From contig NZ_FPKR01000012.1 in NCBI RefSeq assembly GCF_900119825.1, positions 1 to 64,000 of the forward strand: 64,000 bases of DNA. Reading direction: 5' to 3'. The position numbers were made by a program, and so were the translations under genes. Positions 54,481 through 62,350 of this stretch are shown here, in pieces. The DNA is from Chitinimonas taiwanensis DSM 18899 (GTDB lineage Bacteria > Pseudomonadota > Gammaproteobacteria > Burkholderiales > Chitinimonadaceae). Each line of letters begins with the position of its first letter. The stretch's first letter is position 1. Under the pieces are notes generated by a model, which was not told the DNA's origin, searched no databases, and saw nothing but the letters and a program-made list of their open reading frames with translations.

Positions 54481-55278
54481 TCAAAAGAGCTGATTAATTA
54501 TCGCAACGTATCTATCTCGTAGCAGTTCAACCTCACGATACGCCAAATCCAATATTTTTTTGAACTGCTCATTTTGTTCAAGCGGCACATAATTCTTACT
54601 ATCCATATACGCATCAATCTTAGCGATTGCATCTATATTGCCTTCAAGGAACTCTCTGTAGGTTTTATTTCCCTTACGAGCGTTGCACGGGTAACAACTG
54701 GGTACTAAGTTACCAAGGCGGTGCTCTCCTAGCCTTTCTCGATTTATAGGCACAGCATGTTCCATAATCAGCTTGGTCTTAGCGCCGCAGTATGCACATG
54801 CATTCCCAAAACAATCCCGAGTATCGATCCAATCCTTTTCCGAGAACGACTCAAACCCTATGTTTCCAAGTATATTTCTAATGAAAAGATTTTGGGCATT
54901 AGCTATGTGGCTCTCACCATATCTTGGGCGTCGGCCTGGCAACGTGGCCTTCTTTGTTGGCTCGCCGACGGCATGAAAAACATCGGGAATCGACAAAGAT
55001 TTTTCTTTCAAATAACCAAGGAAGCTAGCACGACTTGATTCAAACCATTGGCTTGACACTCGAACACTAACACCTCGCACGAGATAAATTTCTGTCCAAA
55101 ATCTTTTAGAACGACCTATCTCAATAGCATCAACAGCAACACAGAATGGGAAATTTATTCCAAAGACTTTTTTGCAGTAATCAACATCTTGTAGCCGCAG
55201 AAATTCTTGATGGTCATTCGATTCACAATATCGAAAAATGCTTCCAATACTATTCTTAACGAGTGTTCCGATCTTCAT
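54481..55278 (-). CDS. HNH endonuclease, AT-rich, probably acquired
   Basis: The 265-residue protein carries a C-terminal HNH nuclease: CAYCGAKTKLIMEHAVPINR supplies the first zinc-ribbon half and the catalytic His, and GNLVPSCYPCNARKGNKTYREFL the second CxxC and the Asn. The N-terminal about 130 residues are unrecognised (MKIGTLVKNS..., then KRFWTEIYLVRGVSVRVSSQW). RYGESHIANAQNLFIRNIL leads into the nuclease. The gene is clearly more AT-rich than its neighbours, a sign of transfer. The ATG at 55278 has AGGA in a suitable position. It follows suhB by 32 bp and ends beside the hairpin cassettes. Its target is unknown. Confidence 0.85.
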   Translation of the reverse strand: MKIGTLVKNSIGSIFRYCESNDHQEFLRLQDVDYCKKVFGINFPFCVAVDAIEIGRSKRFWTEIYLVRGVSVRVSSQWFESSRASFLGYLKEKSLSIPDVFHAVGEPTKKATLPGRRPRYGESHIANAQNLFIRNILGNIGFESFSEKDWIDTRDCFGNACAYCGAKTKLIMEHAVPINRERLGEHRLGNLVPSCYPCNARKGNKTYREFLEGNIDAIAKIDAYMDSKNYVPLEQNEQFKKILDLAYREVELLRDRYVAIINQLF

Positions 55279-55310
55279 ACCTTTTCCTAAAGGACTGAAT
55301 TCCACAAGGC

Positions 55311-56105
55311 CTACAAGTTGTACTTCACCCACTTCACCCACTGCCCAAACAAACCCGGATTCAGCGCGGCGATCACCGAGCGTTGCCAGACGTCGTCGTC
55401 CCAGTAGTCGTCGTGATACAGGCTGGTCATGTGCCCACCGGCCTCGGCCAGGATCAGGCAGCCGGCGGCGTAGTCCCATAGGCGTTGGCCGCCGTGCACA
55501 TAGATATCGAAGCGACCGGCGGCCAGATAGCACCAGTCCAGCGTGGAGGCGCCGAAGTTGCGCTGGCTGCCAAAGGGCGGCAGGGCGGCCAGGCGCTGGG
55601 GCAGCTTGCCGCCCAGCCATTTCACTTCCACACCGGCAATCGCCTCGGGCATGGTCGGCACATGCTTCTTCAGCGGCAGGCGCTGGCCGTTGAGATAGGC
55701 GCCCTGCCCCGCTTCGGCAGTGAACATCTCATTCGCCACCGGGTTGTAGATGACGGCCAGGCGCGGGCGGCCGTGTTCCATCAAGGCCACCGAGATGGCG
55801 AAGTAAGGCAGGCCATGCACGAAGTTGGTGGTGCCATCGATGGGGTCGATCACCCAGATCTGCGCGTTCGCCTCCCACAGCGCCTGCTGTTCCTCGCTGC
55901 TCATTTCCTCGCCCAGCACCGGGCAGGGCACGATTTGCGGTAGGCGTTCGATCAGTGCGCGCTGGGTTTCCAGGTCGGCCTCGGTAAACAGCGTGCCATC
56001 GTCCTTGCGGCTGCCACCCACACGCAAAAAACGCGGCATGACTTCGATGGCGGCCACTTCGCGGACGGCGGCGATAACGAGATCAAGCGGGCGGGCTGCA
56101 GACAT
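55311..56105 (-). CDS. suhB: Inositol-1-monophosphatase family protein
   Basis: This 264-residue metal-dependent phosphatase has LGEEMSSEE (metal ligands), the signature WVIDPIDGTTNFVHGLPYFAIS near residues 84-105, and the C-terminal QRLWDYAAGCLILAEAGGHMTS near 215. These are the IMPase motifs. The family includes SuhB, which also binds the Nus complex in E. coli; whether this copy does so is unknown. The ATG at 56105 (MSAARPLD) is chosen over a longer reading that lacks family residues. Confidence 0.85.
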   Translation of the reverse strand: MSAARPLDLVIAAVREVAAIEVMPRFLRVGGSRKDDGTLFTEADLETQRALIERLPQIVPCPVLGEEMSSEEQQALWEANAQIWVIDPIDGTTNFVHGLPYFAISVALMEHGRPRLAVIYNPVANEMFTAEAGQGAYLNGQRLPLKKHVPTMPEAIAGVEVKWLGGKLPQRLAALPPFGSQRNFGASTLDWCYLAAGRFDIYVHGGQRLWDYAAGCLILAEAGGHMTSLYHDDYWDDDVWQRSVIAALNPGLFGQWVKWVKYNL

Positions 56106-56420
56106 GGTGGCACCTGACGAGGCGCTGATGAATATCCACTGACGCGCTTGCGCGGTTCCCTCCAAGCCCGTGCAACTTGGACTGCCGCCGCGGCGGCGGG
56201 GGCGGAGGGGGTGGAATCAATCAGCGAGGAATCATTGAGTTATCACGGTCGATTCGCGCCCGGCTATGCCGGGCGGTGAACTGATCGTGGCGTTATCGAA
56301 TCAAGCCGCGTTTCCCCAAGGGAAACGAGCGTCGATTCTAAACGCAAAGCACGCTGTGGCGCGGCTTGGGCGGCTGGGGATGACCCGAATGTGGCGCGGA
56401 ACCCGCCGGGCGCGTTGGCG
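56106..56420. other. Intergenic region between suhB and the regA-like gene
   Basis: No gene is seen in these 315 bp. They contain one perfect hairpin, CGTTTCCC / GGGAAACG with a CAA loop (56309-56327), without a clear U-run, and no promoter of good quality for suhB. Composition is GC-rich like the flanks. Confidence 0.5.
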
Positions 56421-56966
56421 CTACAGATTGCGCTCGGGCGGGTTGGGGCTGGGGCGCTTGAGCAGTTTGCGCTGCAAGGTGCGCCGGTGCATGTTCAAGG
56501 CGCGCGCGGTGGCGCTGATATTGCCGCCATGTTCGGCCAGCACCTTCTGGATATGCTCCCATTCGAGCCGGTCCACACTAAGCGGCTGGGCCTCCAGCTC
56601 AGCCGCCGCATCGCCGTCCAGCTTGTCCAGCGCAGCCAGTATCTCATCCACCGTGGCCGGCTTGGCCAGGTAGTGCACGGCACCCAGCTTGATCGCCTCG
56701 ATGGCGGTGGCGATGCTGGCATAGCCGGTCAGCATCACGATGCGGCAATCGGGAATCGCGGCATGCAGGGCCTGGATCAGGCGCAGGCCGGAGTCCGGGC
56801 CGAGCTTGAGGTCGAGCACCGCGCAGTCGGGCGCGTGCGTCTGAGCACAGGCCAGCGCCGTAGCGGCGTCCTGCGCGCTGTCCACCAGCCAGCCGCGGCG
56901 CAAAAACGCGCGTTGCAGCACGGCCAGCAAGGCCGCATCGTCGTCCACCAGCAGGATGCGCTTCAT
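56421..56966 (-). CDS. regA: RegA/ActR/PrrA-type response regulator
   Basis: The 181-residue regulator has a receiver (LLVDDDAALLAVLQRAF, AVLDLKLGPDSGLRLIQAL with the phospho-Asp near 52, MLTGYASIATAIEAIKLGAVHYLAKPA) and a short Fis-type helix-turn-helix at the end: LEWEHIQKVLAEHGGNISATARALNMHRRTLQRKLLKR. This two-domain layout and the near-identical HTH are those of RegA/PrrA/ActR/RoxR, global redox regulators. It overlaps the kinase gene by ATGA. Confidence 0.92.
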   Translation of the reverse strand: MKRILLVDDDAALLAVLQRAFLRRGWLVDSAQDAATALACAQTHAPDCAVLDLKLGPDSGLRLIQALHAAIPDCRIVMLTGYASIATAIEAIKLGAVHYLAKPATVDEILAALDKLDGDAAAELEAQPLSVDRLEWEHIQKVLAEHGGNISATARALNMHRRTLQRKLLKRPSPNPPERNL

Positions 56967-58180
56967 GGGTGCACCTCGCGCGGCAGGCAGATTTCCACCG
57001 CAGTGCCGCCTTCGGCTGGCGTTTGCCAGCGCACGCGGCCGCCGCAGCGCTCGATGGCCGACACCGCCAGCGCCACGCCCATGCCCAGCCCCTCGCCTGC
57101 ACCGACCGGCACCTTGCCGTCGAAGCCGGGGCCACGGTCGCTGATGGTGATCTTCAGCTGGGCGGCCGACCAGTCGAGTGCAATGCACTGCCAGTCCGGG
57201 CTCGCATCGGCAGCGTTATCGAGCAGATTGAGCAAGGCCTGGCGCAGGGCGAACGGCCAGACCACGGTGGGCGGCGCAGTCCCCAGAATCTGCACCTCGG
57301 TGCGCGCGGCCGGGCGCACCACGCGCCAGTCATCCATCAGCGCCAACAGAGCCAGGTCGGCCGGCTGAGGCGCTGGCTGCTCACCATCGGCGCGCAGCCG
57401 GCCCAGCTCGGTACGACAGGCCTGCAGCTGCAGCTGCAGCAGCTCCAGATCGGCCGCCAGCTGCGCATCGTCCTGCCGCTCGGCGCGCAGCTCATCGACC
57501 AGCACCGTCATGGTGGCCAGCGGCGTGCCCAGCCTATGCGCGGCACCGGCCGCCTGCAGGGCGAGGCCCAGCACCTGTTGCTGGCGTAGGCCGGCTTCGC
57601 GGCTTTCGGCCAGCGCGCGTTCCTGGCTGCGTAGCTGTTGGCCGATGCGCGTGACGAGGCCAGCCACGATCAGCGCCGCGGCCACAAAGGCCAGCCACAT
57701 GCCCAGGGTATGCAGGAAGAAGGCCTGCGCGAGCGATTCCTCAGACAGCGGCAGCGGCAGATACCAGACCAGCAGCGCGCTATAGGTGGCCAGCGTGAGC
57801 GCGGTGAGCGGCCAGACGAAGCGGGCCGGCAGGGTGGCGGCGGCAATGACCAGCGGCAGCAGGAAGAGCGCGGTGAACGGGTTGCTGGCCCCGCCGATGA
57901 AGAACAGCCACAGGCCGTGGCCGAGGATGTCCATGGCCAGCTGGCGGGCGATTTCCCCCGCGGTGATCGCATAACCATGGCGACGCGCCAGACGCAGGCG
58001 CAAGAGGCTGAACAGGTTGTAGGCCATCAGCAGCAGGCAGACCAGGCCAAGCGAGAGCAGCGGCAAGCCCCATTCGAACACGAAGACTGCGAATAGGATG
58101 GCGGCCACATAGGCCGTGATGGTCAGGGCGCGCAGCAGCACCAGACGGTGCAGGATGGAGACAAGGGCATTGGGCGGCAT
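56963..58180 (-). CDS. regB: RegB/PrrB-type sensor histidine kinase
   Basis: The 405-residue membrane kinase has about six N-terminal helices. The segment GGASNPFTALFLLPLVIAA is equivalent to the quinone-sensing GGxxNPF motif of RegB. The H-box is AAGAAHRLGTPLATM near 210-224 and the ATPase has GPGFDGKVPVGAGEGLGMGVALA. The H-box residue after the phospho-His is Arg, where the family normally has Glu; the codon pair CAT AGG is clear. The ATG at 58180 is preferred. By family knowledge it phosphorylates RegA under reducing conditions. Confidence 0.88.
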   Translation of the reverse strand: MPPNALVSILHRLVLLRALTITAYVAAILFAVFVFEWGLPLLSLGLVCLLLMAYNLFSLLRLRLARRHGYAITAGEIARQLAMDILGHGLWLFFIGGASNPFTALFLLPLVIAAATLPARFVWPLTALTLATYSALLVWYLPLPLSEESLAQAFFLHTLGMWLAFVAAALIVAGLVTRIGQQLRSQERALAESREAGLRQQQVLGLALQAAGAAHRLGTPLATMTVLVDELRAERQDDAQLAADLELLQLQLQACRTELGRLRADGEQPAPQPADLALLALMDDWRVVRPAARTEVQILGTAPPTVVWPFALRQALLNLLDNAADASPDWQCIALDWSAAQLKITISDRGPGFDGKVPVGAGEGLGMGVALAVSAIERCGGRVRWQTPAEGGTAVEICLPREVHP

Positions 58181-58271
58181 GGCCGCATTGTAGCGGGGCG
58201 ACGGCCCCCTGCCCTGCGGCGCTTGGTCGCAGCGCAAGGGGGGCTTGACCACGGTGGTAGACTAGCTGGGC

Positions 58272-58750
58272 GAAGTTGGCCGGACAGTCGCCGCCCGCGC
58301 AAGCGGGGGGAGGAAAGTCCGGGCTTCATAGGGCAGGATGCTGGCTAACGGCCAGGCGCCGCGAGGCGACGGAAAGTGGAACAGAGAGCTGAACCGCCGA
58401 TGGCTGGACTTGGCGGCCCGCAAGGGACGCAAAGTCTTTATCAAATGGGGTAACCCGTTTGGTGCATCAAATGGGGCAACCCATTTGACAGCACAGGTAA
58501 GGGTGAAAAGGTGGCTGCGCAAGCAGCCGTTTGGTGCAAACCAAACGCGGTAAGAGCGCACCGCTTGGCTGGTGACAGTCCAAGGCAGGCTAAACCCCAT
58601 CCGAAGCAAGACCAAATAGGCAAGCGTTGACGGGGCCCCCTGAGCTTGCGGGTAGGTTGCTTGAGGCGGCCAGTAATGGCCGTCCTAGAGGAATGACTGT
58701 CGGTGGCGGGTAACCGCCATGTCACAGGACCCGGCTTATAGGCCGACTTC
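58272..58750 (+). ncRNA. rnpB: RNase P RNA (class A), enlarged
   Basis: The catalytic RNA of RNase P. P1 pairs GAAGTTGGCC (5') with GGCCGACTTC (3'). Conserved blocks are GGAGGAAAGTCCGGGC, ACGGAAAGTGGAACAGAGAG, AAGGGTGAAAAGGTGG, GGTAAGAGCGCACCGC, CCGAAGCAAGACCAAATAGG, GGGTAGGTTGCTTGAGGC, AGAGGAATGACTGTC and GACCCGGCTTATAGG. At about 479 nt it is longer than E. coli M1 RNA (377 nt). The extra length is mainly at 58440-58547 and contains four hairpins with GTAA or GCAA loops. It lies upstream of the mraZ cluster, a position known from other betaproteobacteria. Confidence 0.96.
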
Positions 58751-58763
58751 GCCTCGTATTCCG

Positions 58764-58798
58764 CAAAAAAAGACGCAGCCTGGGCTGCGTCTTTTTTC
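58764..58798 (+). terminator. Terminator after rnpB, shared with msrP
   Basis: A stem of about 10 bp (AGACGCAGCC / GGCTGCGTCT) is flanked by seven A on the left and TTTTTT on the right, 14 nt past rnpB. It also works on the minus strand for msrP, which ends at 58819. Confidence 0.93.
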
Positions 58799-58818
58799 TT
58801 GCCTGCGACCCATGCTGC

Positions 58819-59757
58819 CTAGAAGTTGCGGCGCAGGTCCATGCCCTTATAGAGGCTAGCCACCTCATCGGCATAACCGTTGAACATCAAGGTCTTGCGC
58901 TTGAGAAATTCGCCGATGCGCCGCTCGCTGGCCTGGCTCCAGCGCGGGTGGTCGACCTCGGGGTTCACATTCGAATAGAAGCCATATTCGGTCGGGTTCG
59001 CGCGCATCCAACTGCTGATCGGCTGCTTGTCGACGAGGCGAATCTTGACGATGGACTTGATGCTCTTGAAGCCGTACTTCCAAGGCACCACCAGCCGAAT
59101 CGGCGCACCGTTCTGCTTGGGCAGCGGCTTGCCATACAGGCCCACGGCCAGGATGCTGAGCGGGTGCATGGCTTCGTCGATACGCAGGCCCTCTACATAG
59201 GGCCAGTCGAGCGAGCCGGTGCGCTGACCCGGCATCTGCTCGGGCGCCAGCAGGGTGGTGAACTCCACATACTTGCCGGCCGAAGTCGGCTGCACTTCCT
59301 TGAGCAGCGCCGCAAGCGGTAGACCCACCCAGGGAATCACCATCGACCAGCCCTCCACGCAGCGCAGCCGGTAGATGCGCTCTTCCAACGGCGCGAGTTT
59401 GAGCAGGCTGTCGATATCGAAGCGGCGCGGCTTGGCCACATGACCGCTGACCTCGACCACCCAGGGGCGGGTTTTCAAGGTATGCGCGTACTCGGCCGGG
59501 TCGCGCTTGTCGGTGCCGAACTCATAGAAATTGTTGTAGCTGGTGATCTCGGTTTCGCTGTTCTTCGCCTCGCTGGTGCTGTAGCGGCTCTTGTAGAAGG
59601 TGGGCAAGGCCGAGGGCGCGGCGGCGGCCTCCACCGTGGGCAGCGCGCTGGCCGCCGCAAGCAGGGCCGCGCCTTTCATCCACTCGCGCCGATTCAGGTA
59701 CACCGCCTCCGGGGTGATTTCACTCGCAGGGATGAGGGGGGCTTGGTAGACAGGCAT
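58819..59757 (-). CDS. msrP: Periplasmic methionine-sulfoxide reductase, molybdopterin subunit MsrP (YedY)
   Basis: A 312-residue molybdoenzyme. The Tat signal is [19 protein letters not shown] near residues 22-40. The molybdenum ligand Cys lies in [16 protein letters not shown] near 131, and the sulfite-oxidase fold continues with [21 protein letters not shown] and [18 protein letters not shown]. It repairs oxidised methionines in periplasmic proteins. Its usual haem partner MsrQ is not next to it: downstream is rnpB and upstream a 59-residue membrane protein. Confidence 0.95.
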   Translation of the reverse strand: MPVYQAPLIPASEITPEAVYLNRREWMKGAALLAAASALPTVEAAAAPSALPTFYKSRYSTSEAKNSETEITSYNNFYEFGTDKRDPAEYAHTLKTRPWVVEVSGHVAKPRRFDIDSLLKLAPLEERIYRLRCVEGWSMVIPWVGLPLAALLKEVQPTSAGKYVEFTTLLAPEQMPGQRTGSLDWPYVEGLRIDEAMHPLSILAVGLYGKPLPKQNGAPIRLVVPWKYGFKSIKSIVKIRLVDKQPISSWMRANPTEYGFYSNVNPEVDHPRWSQASERRIGEFLKRKTLMFNGYADEVASLYKGMDLRRNF

Positions 59758-59832
59758 GGGGGTCTCCGGAACACGCAGGCAGTTTGGACAGCCCCTTGGT
59801 CGCGCGGTTTCCGCCCTGCTGACGGCCGCCGT

Positions 59833-60012
59833 TCAAAAACCGTAGCGCCACCCGTGCCACAGCGCCATCACGGCCGAGGATGCCAGCAGCGCATAAGCGA
59901 GCGTCTCCACATAGCTACGGAAACGCCGACGAGTTTCAGGCTTCAGAAAGGCATTCCAGATCAACAGCGCCACGGCGGCAAACAGCGCCAGGCGCGCAAG
60001 CTTGGCCAGCAT
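59833..60012 (-). CDS. Small membrane protein, 59 residues
   Basis: Read from the ATG at 60012: MLAKLARLALFAAVALLIWN is an N-terminal helix, followed by a basic stretch (KPETRRRFRSY) and a second helix (AYALLASSAVMALWHGW). A longer in-frame reading upstream overlaps the lipoprotein gene and is rejected. It resembles a small two-helix protein seen in Neisseriales, possibly the one databases call MIGRI (recollection, unverified). It is 22 bp downstream of the lipoprotein gene. Function unknown; it is too short to be MsrQ. Confidence 0.6.
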   Translation of the reverse strand: MLAKLARLALFAAVALLIWNAFLKPETRRRFRSYVETLAYALLASSAVMALWHGWRYGF

Positions 60013-60034
60013 CAGCGCGCCCCAGGCCGAGCCA

Positions 60035-60370
60035 TCACAGGCATTCGACCACCCCTTCGGCGTACTGGCGTGCACCGAGCAGCGTGTTCTCAGTGCCCGC
60101 GCGGTATTCATGCAGCTTCCAGCCCTTGCAGCCCATCGATTCCGTGTATTGCTCGGCACGGCGGCGGAACAGCTGCTCGGCCTGGCCATTGAAAACCACG
60201 GTCGACCCCTGCACGCGGATCTTGTATTTGCGCCCGCCCAGATGGCGTTCGCTGCTGTCTTGCAGCACGCCATTGCCGTCTGCCACGGCACGGCCGGTTT
60301 GCTGCAGTTGCGAGCATCCCGGCAGGCCCCAGAACAGGGCAAATAAAACCAGACAAGCTCGATAAGACAT
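60035..60370 (-). CDS. Putative lipoprotein, 111 residues
   Basis: The N-terminus MSYRACLVLFALFWGLPGCS is a signal peptide ending in a lipobox (LPGC), so the mature protein would start at Cys19 and be membrane-anchored. The rest (YKIRVQGSTVVFNGQAEQLFRRRAEQY, CKGWKLHEYRAGTENTLLG) is not recognised. The spacing of two further cysteines (near 81 and 109) would allow a disulfide. It is transcribed away from mraZ and leads the 59-residue membrane protein gene. Confidence 0.7.
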   Translation of the reverse strand: MSYRACLVLFALFWGLPGCSQLQQTGRAVADGNGVLQDSSERHLGGRKYKIRVQGSTVVFNGQAEQLFRRRAEQYTESMGCKGWKLHEYRAGTENTLLGARQYAEGVVECL

Positions 60371-60511
60371 GGTGTTTTTCGCTCAGAGTTAAAGTTTTGC
60401 TTTCAGGTTTTTTTATAAACCCTTATTTGCAAAGGATTATTACATCAAGCTATCGCTTTGCAAATTAGCGCTAAGTGATTGTAGCAAAAACAGAAATTCC
60501 CCTTTACGCGC

Positions 60512-60541
60512 TTGACCCGTGTCGAATTGTTGCCCTATAGT
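60512..60541 (+). promoter_or_regulatory. Promoter of the mraZ division/cell-wall cluster
   Basis: TTGACC (60512-60517), 18 bp, then TATAGT (60536-60541). It lies about 130 bp before mraZ. The MraZ boxes begin at the end of the -10, so bound MraZ would block RNA polymerase. Confidence 0.8.
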
Positions 60542-60575
60542 GGGGCGCAGTGGGAAAAAGTGGTGAAAAGTGTTT
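60541..60575 (+). promoter_or_regulatory. MraZ-binding direct repeats
   Basis: TGGGG, TGGGA, TGGTG and a weaker TGTTT start at 60541, 60551, 60561 and 60571, exactly 10 bp apart. MraZ is known to bind three or more TGGGN repeats with 5-nt spacers in front of its own operon. Here they overlap the -10 and start site. Confidence 0.85.
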
Positions 60576-60668
60576 TGCCATCCCAAGATTCAGCGAAATC
60601 GACCTGCGTAAAGCGAGAGCGGCGCAAGCGGTTTCAATCCCCCTCCAGCGGGACTATTGGCGGTAAAC

Positions 60669-61115
60669 ATGTTCGGCGGCGTAGCCACTCTCAACCTCGA
60701 CAGCAAAGGGCGTCTGGCCATCCCGGCCAAGCATCGCGACGCCCTGCTGCAAGGCTGCGGCGGCAAGCTGACCGTGACCGTGGACCCGAGCCAATGCCTG
60801 CTGATCTATCCCCAGCCCGCCTGGGAACCCGTGCGCGAAAAGCTCAACAACTTGCCAGCCTTCAATCCGCAAGCCCGCGCGCTGCAACGCCTGATCCTCG
60901 GCCACGCCGAAGAAGTCGAACTCGACTCGGCCGGCCGCATCCTCGTTTCTCCCACCCTGCGCAACTTCGCCGGGCTTGATCGCGCGGTTGCGCTGGTTGG
61001 CCTCGGCTCCAAGTTCGAGCTGTGGGACGAAGGCCGCTGGCAGGCACAAACCGCCGCCGCCCTGGCCATGTCGCCGGCCGACATCGCCGCCCAGCTGGAA
61101 GGTTTCGTGCTGTGA
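60669..61115 (+). CDS. mraZ: Transcriptional regulator MraZ
   Basis: The 148-residue MraZ has two AbrB/SpoVT-like half domains: [24 protein letters not shown] at the start and [44 protein letters not shown] in the second half. It binds DNA as a ring and represses the mra/dcw cluster through repeats upstream. The ATG at 60669 is the family start; a TTG four codons earlier is in frame. It overlaps the next gene at GTGA. Confidence 0.96.
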   Translation: MFGGVATLNLDSKGRLAIPAKHRDALLQGCGGKLTVTVDPSQCLLIYPQPAWEPVREKLNNLPAFNPQARALQRLILGHAEEVELDSAGRILVSPTLRNFAGLDRAVALVGLGSKFELWDEGRWQAQTAAALAMSPADIAAQLEGFVL

Positions 61116-62065
61116 GCGCCGCCATGTTTACCCACCGCACGGTGTTGCTGACCGAGGCGGTGGATGGCCTGAACCTGCAGCCGGCTGGCATCTATGTGGA
61201 TTGCACCTATGGGCGTGGCGGTCACTCGCGCCTGATCCTGTCGCGCCTCGGCCCCACGGGCCGCCTGATCGCCTTCGACCGCGATCCGCAGGCGGTGGCC
61301 GACGCCAAAACAATTGACGACCCGCGTTTCCAGATCGTGCACGAAGGCTTTTCCAGCTTCGACAGCGCGCTGGATGCGCTGGGCATTGCGCAGGTCGATG
61401 GCGTGCTGATGGACCTTGGGGTGTCCTCGCCGCAGATCGACGAGGCTGAACGCGGCTTCAGCTTCCGCTTCAACGCGCCGCTGGACATGCGCATGGATAC
61501 GACCCGGGGCCAAACGGCCGCGGAATGGTTGGCGACGGCTCAAGAGGCCGATATCGCGGAGGTGATTAGAGACTATGGCGAAGAACGGTTTGCTAAACAG
61601 GTTGCAAGCGCGATTGTTGCGGCTCGGGCGCTCGAGCCTGTCCTCACAACAGGCCAACTTGCCAAGATCGTGGCAACGGCCGTCCGCACCCGCGAGCCGG
61701 GCCAGGACCCGGCGACGCGCACCTTCCAGGCTGTACGGATTTACATCAATCGCGAGCTTGAAGAGCTCGCGCTGACCCTGCCGCAGGCCTTCAAGCGCCT
61801 GCGCCGCGGCGGACGGCTGTCGGTGATTGCCTTCCACTCGCTGGAAGACCGCATCGTGAAACGCTTCATGGCCGACGCCGCCACCGCCGACAAGCTGCCC
61901 AGCCGCCTGCCGGTGCGCGCCGCCGATATCGGCGAGGCACCGCTCAAACTGGTGGGCAAGCCGGTACGGGCCAGCAAGACCGAAGTGGATGAAAACCCGC
62001 GCGCGCGCAGTGCCATCTTGCGCATTGCCGAACGCAGCGCCGCACCGATGCCGGTGCAGAAGTAA
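61112..62065 (+). CDS. rsmH: 16S rRNA m4C1402 methyltransferase
   Basis: The 317-residue RsmH (MraW) methylates N4 of C1402 in 16S rRNA. Visible are [76 protein letters not shown] and [21 protein letters not shown]. The GTG at 61112 overlaps the mraZ stop and has GGAAGG 9 nt upstream, which favours it over the ATG at 61124. Confidence 0.95.
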   Translation: MSAAMFTHRTVLLTEAVDGLNLQPAGIYVDCTYGRGGHSRLILSRLGPTGRLIAFDRDPQAVADAKTIDDPRFQIVHEGFSSFDSALDALGIAQVDGVLMDLGVSSPQIDEAERGFSFRFNAPLDMRMDTTRGQTAAEWLATAQEADIAEVIRDYGEERFAKQVASAIVAARALEPVLTTGQLAKIVATAVRTREPGQDPATRTFQAVRIYINRELEELALTLPQAFKRLRRGGRLSVIAFHSLEDRIVKRFMADAATADKLPSRLPVRAADIGEAPLKLVGKPVRASKTEVDENPRARSAILRIAERSAAPMPVQK

Positions 62066-62071
62066 AAGCAA

Positions 62072-62347
62072 GTGACGCGGTTGAATTTGCTATTGCTCTT
62101 TGTCCTTATCGCCTGTGCGCTGGGAGTGGTCACCTCGCAGCACAAAGCACGGCGAGCCTATATCGAGTTGCAGAAGGCGCAGAACGAGGCGGCCCGGCTG
62201 GAAGTCGAGTGGGGCCAGTTGCAGCTGGAGCAGAGCACCTGGGCCATGCATTCGCGCATCGAAACCGAGGCAGCGAACCGGCTCAATATGCGTGTGCCGG
62301 ACGGCAACCATACCCAGGTTGTACCGCTCAAACAGGCGGGGGGCTGA
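62072..62347 (+). CDS. ftsL: Cell division protein FtsL
   Basis: The 91-residue bitopic protein has one N-terminal helix (LNLLLLFVLIACALGVVTS) and a periplasmic coiled coil (RAYIELQKAQNEAARLEVEWGQLQLEQSTWA) ending in the RIETEAANRLNMRVP motif. It joins FtsB and FtsQ in the divisome. The GTG start lies 6 bp after rsmH, the standard mraZ-rsmH-ftsL-ftsI order. Confidence 0.93.
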   Translation: MTRLNLLLLFVLIACALGVVTSQHKARRAYIELQKAQNEAARLEVEWGQLQLEQSTWAMHSRIETEAANRLNMRVPDGNHTQVVPLKQAGG

Positions 62348-62350
62348 GGC

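Noticed and set aside
54481-55278. An IscB/TnpB-like RNA-guided nuclease with the cassettes as guide RNA
   Set aside because: The protein has an HNH motif but no RuvC motifs, and at 265 residues it does not fit that family. No guide-like variable segment is seen.
58338-58725. Open frames inside the RNase P RNA gene
   Set aside because: The region is fully explained by conserved RNase P RNA segments and hairpins.
59833-60342. A 169-residue protein in the frame of the small membrane protein
   Set aside because: The upstream part overlaps the lipoprotein gene in another frame and is Cys/Arg/Ser-rich shadow sequence; only the last 59 codons look real.
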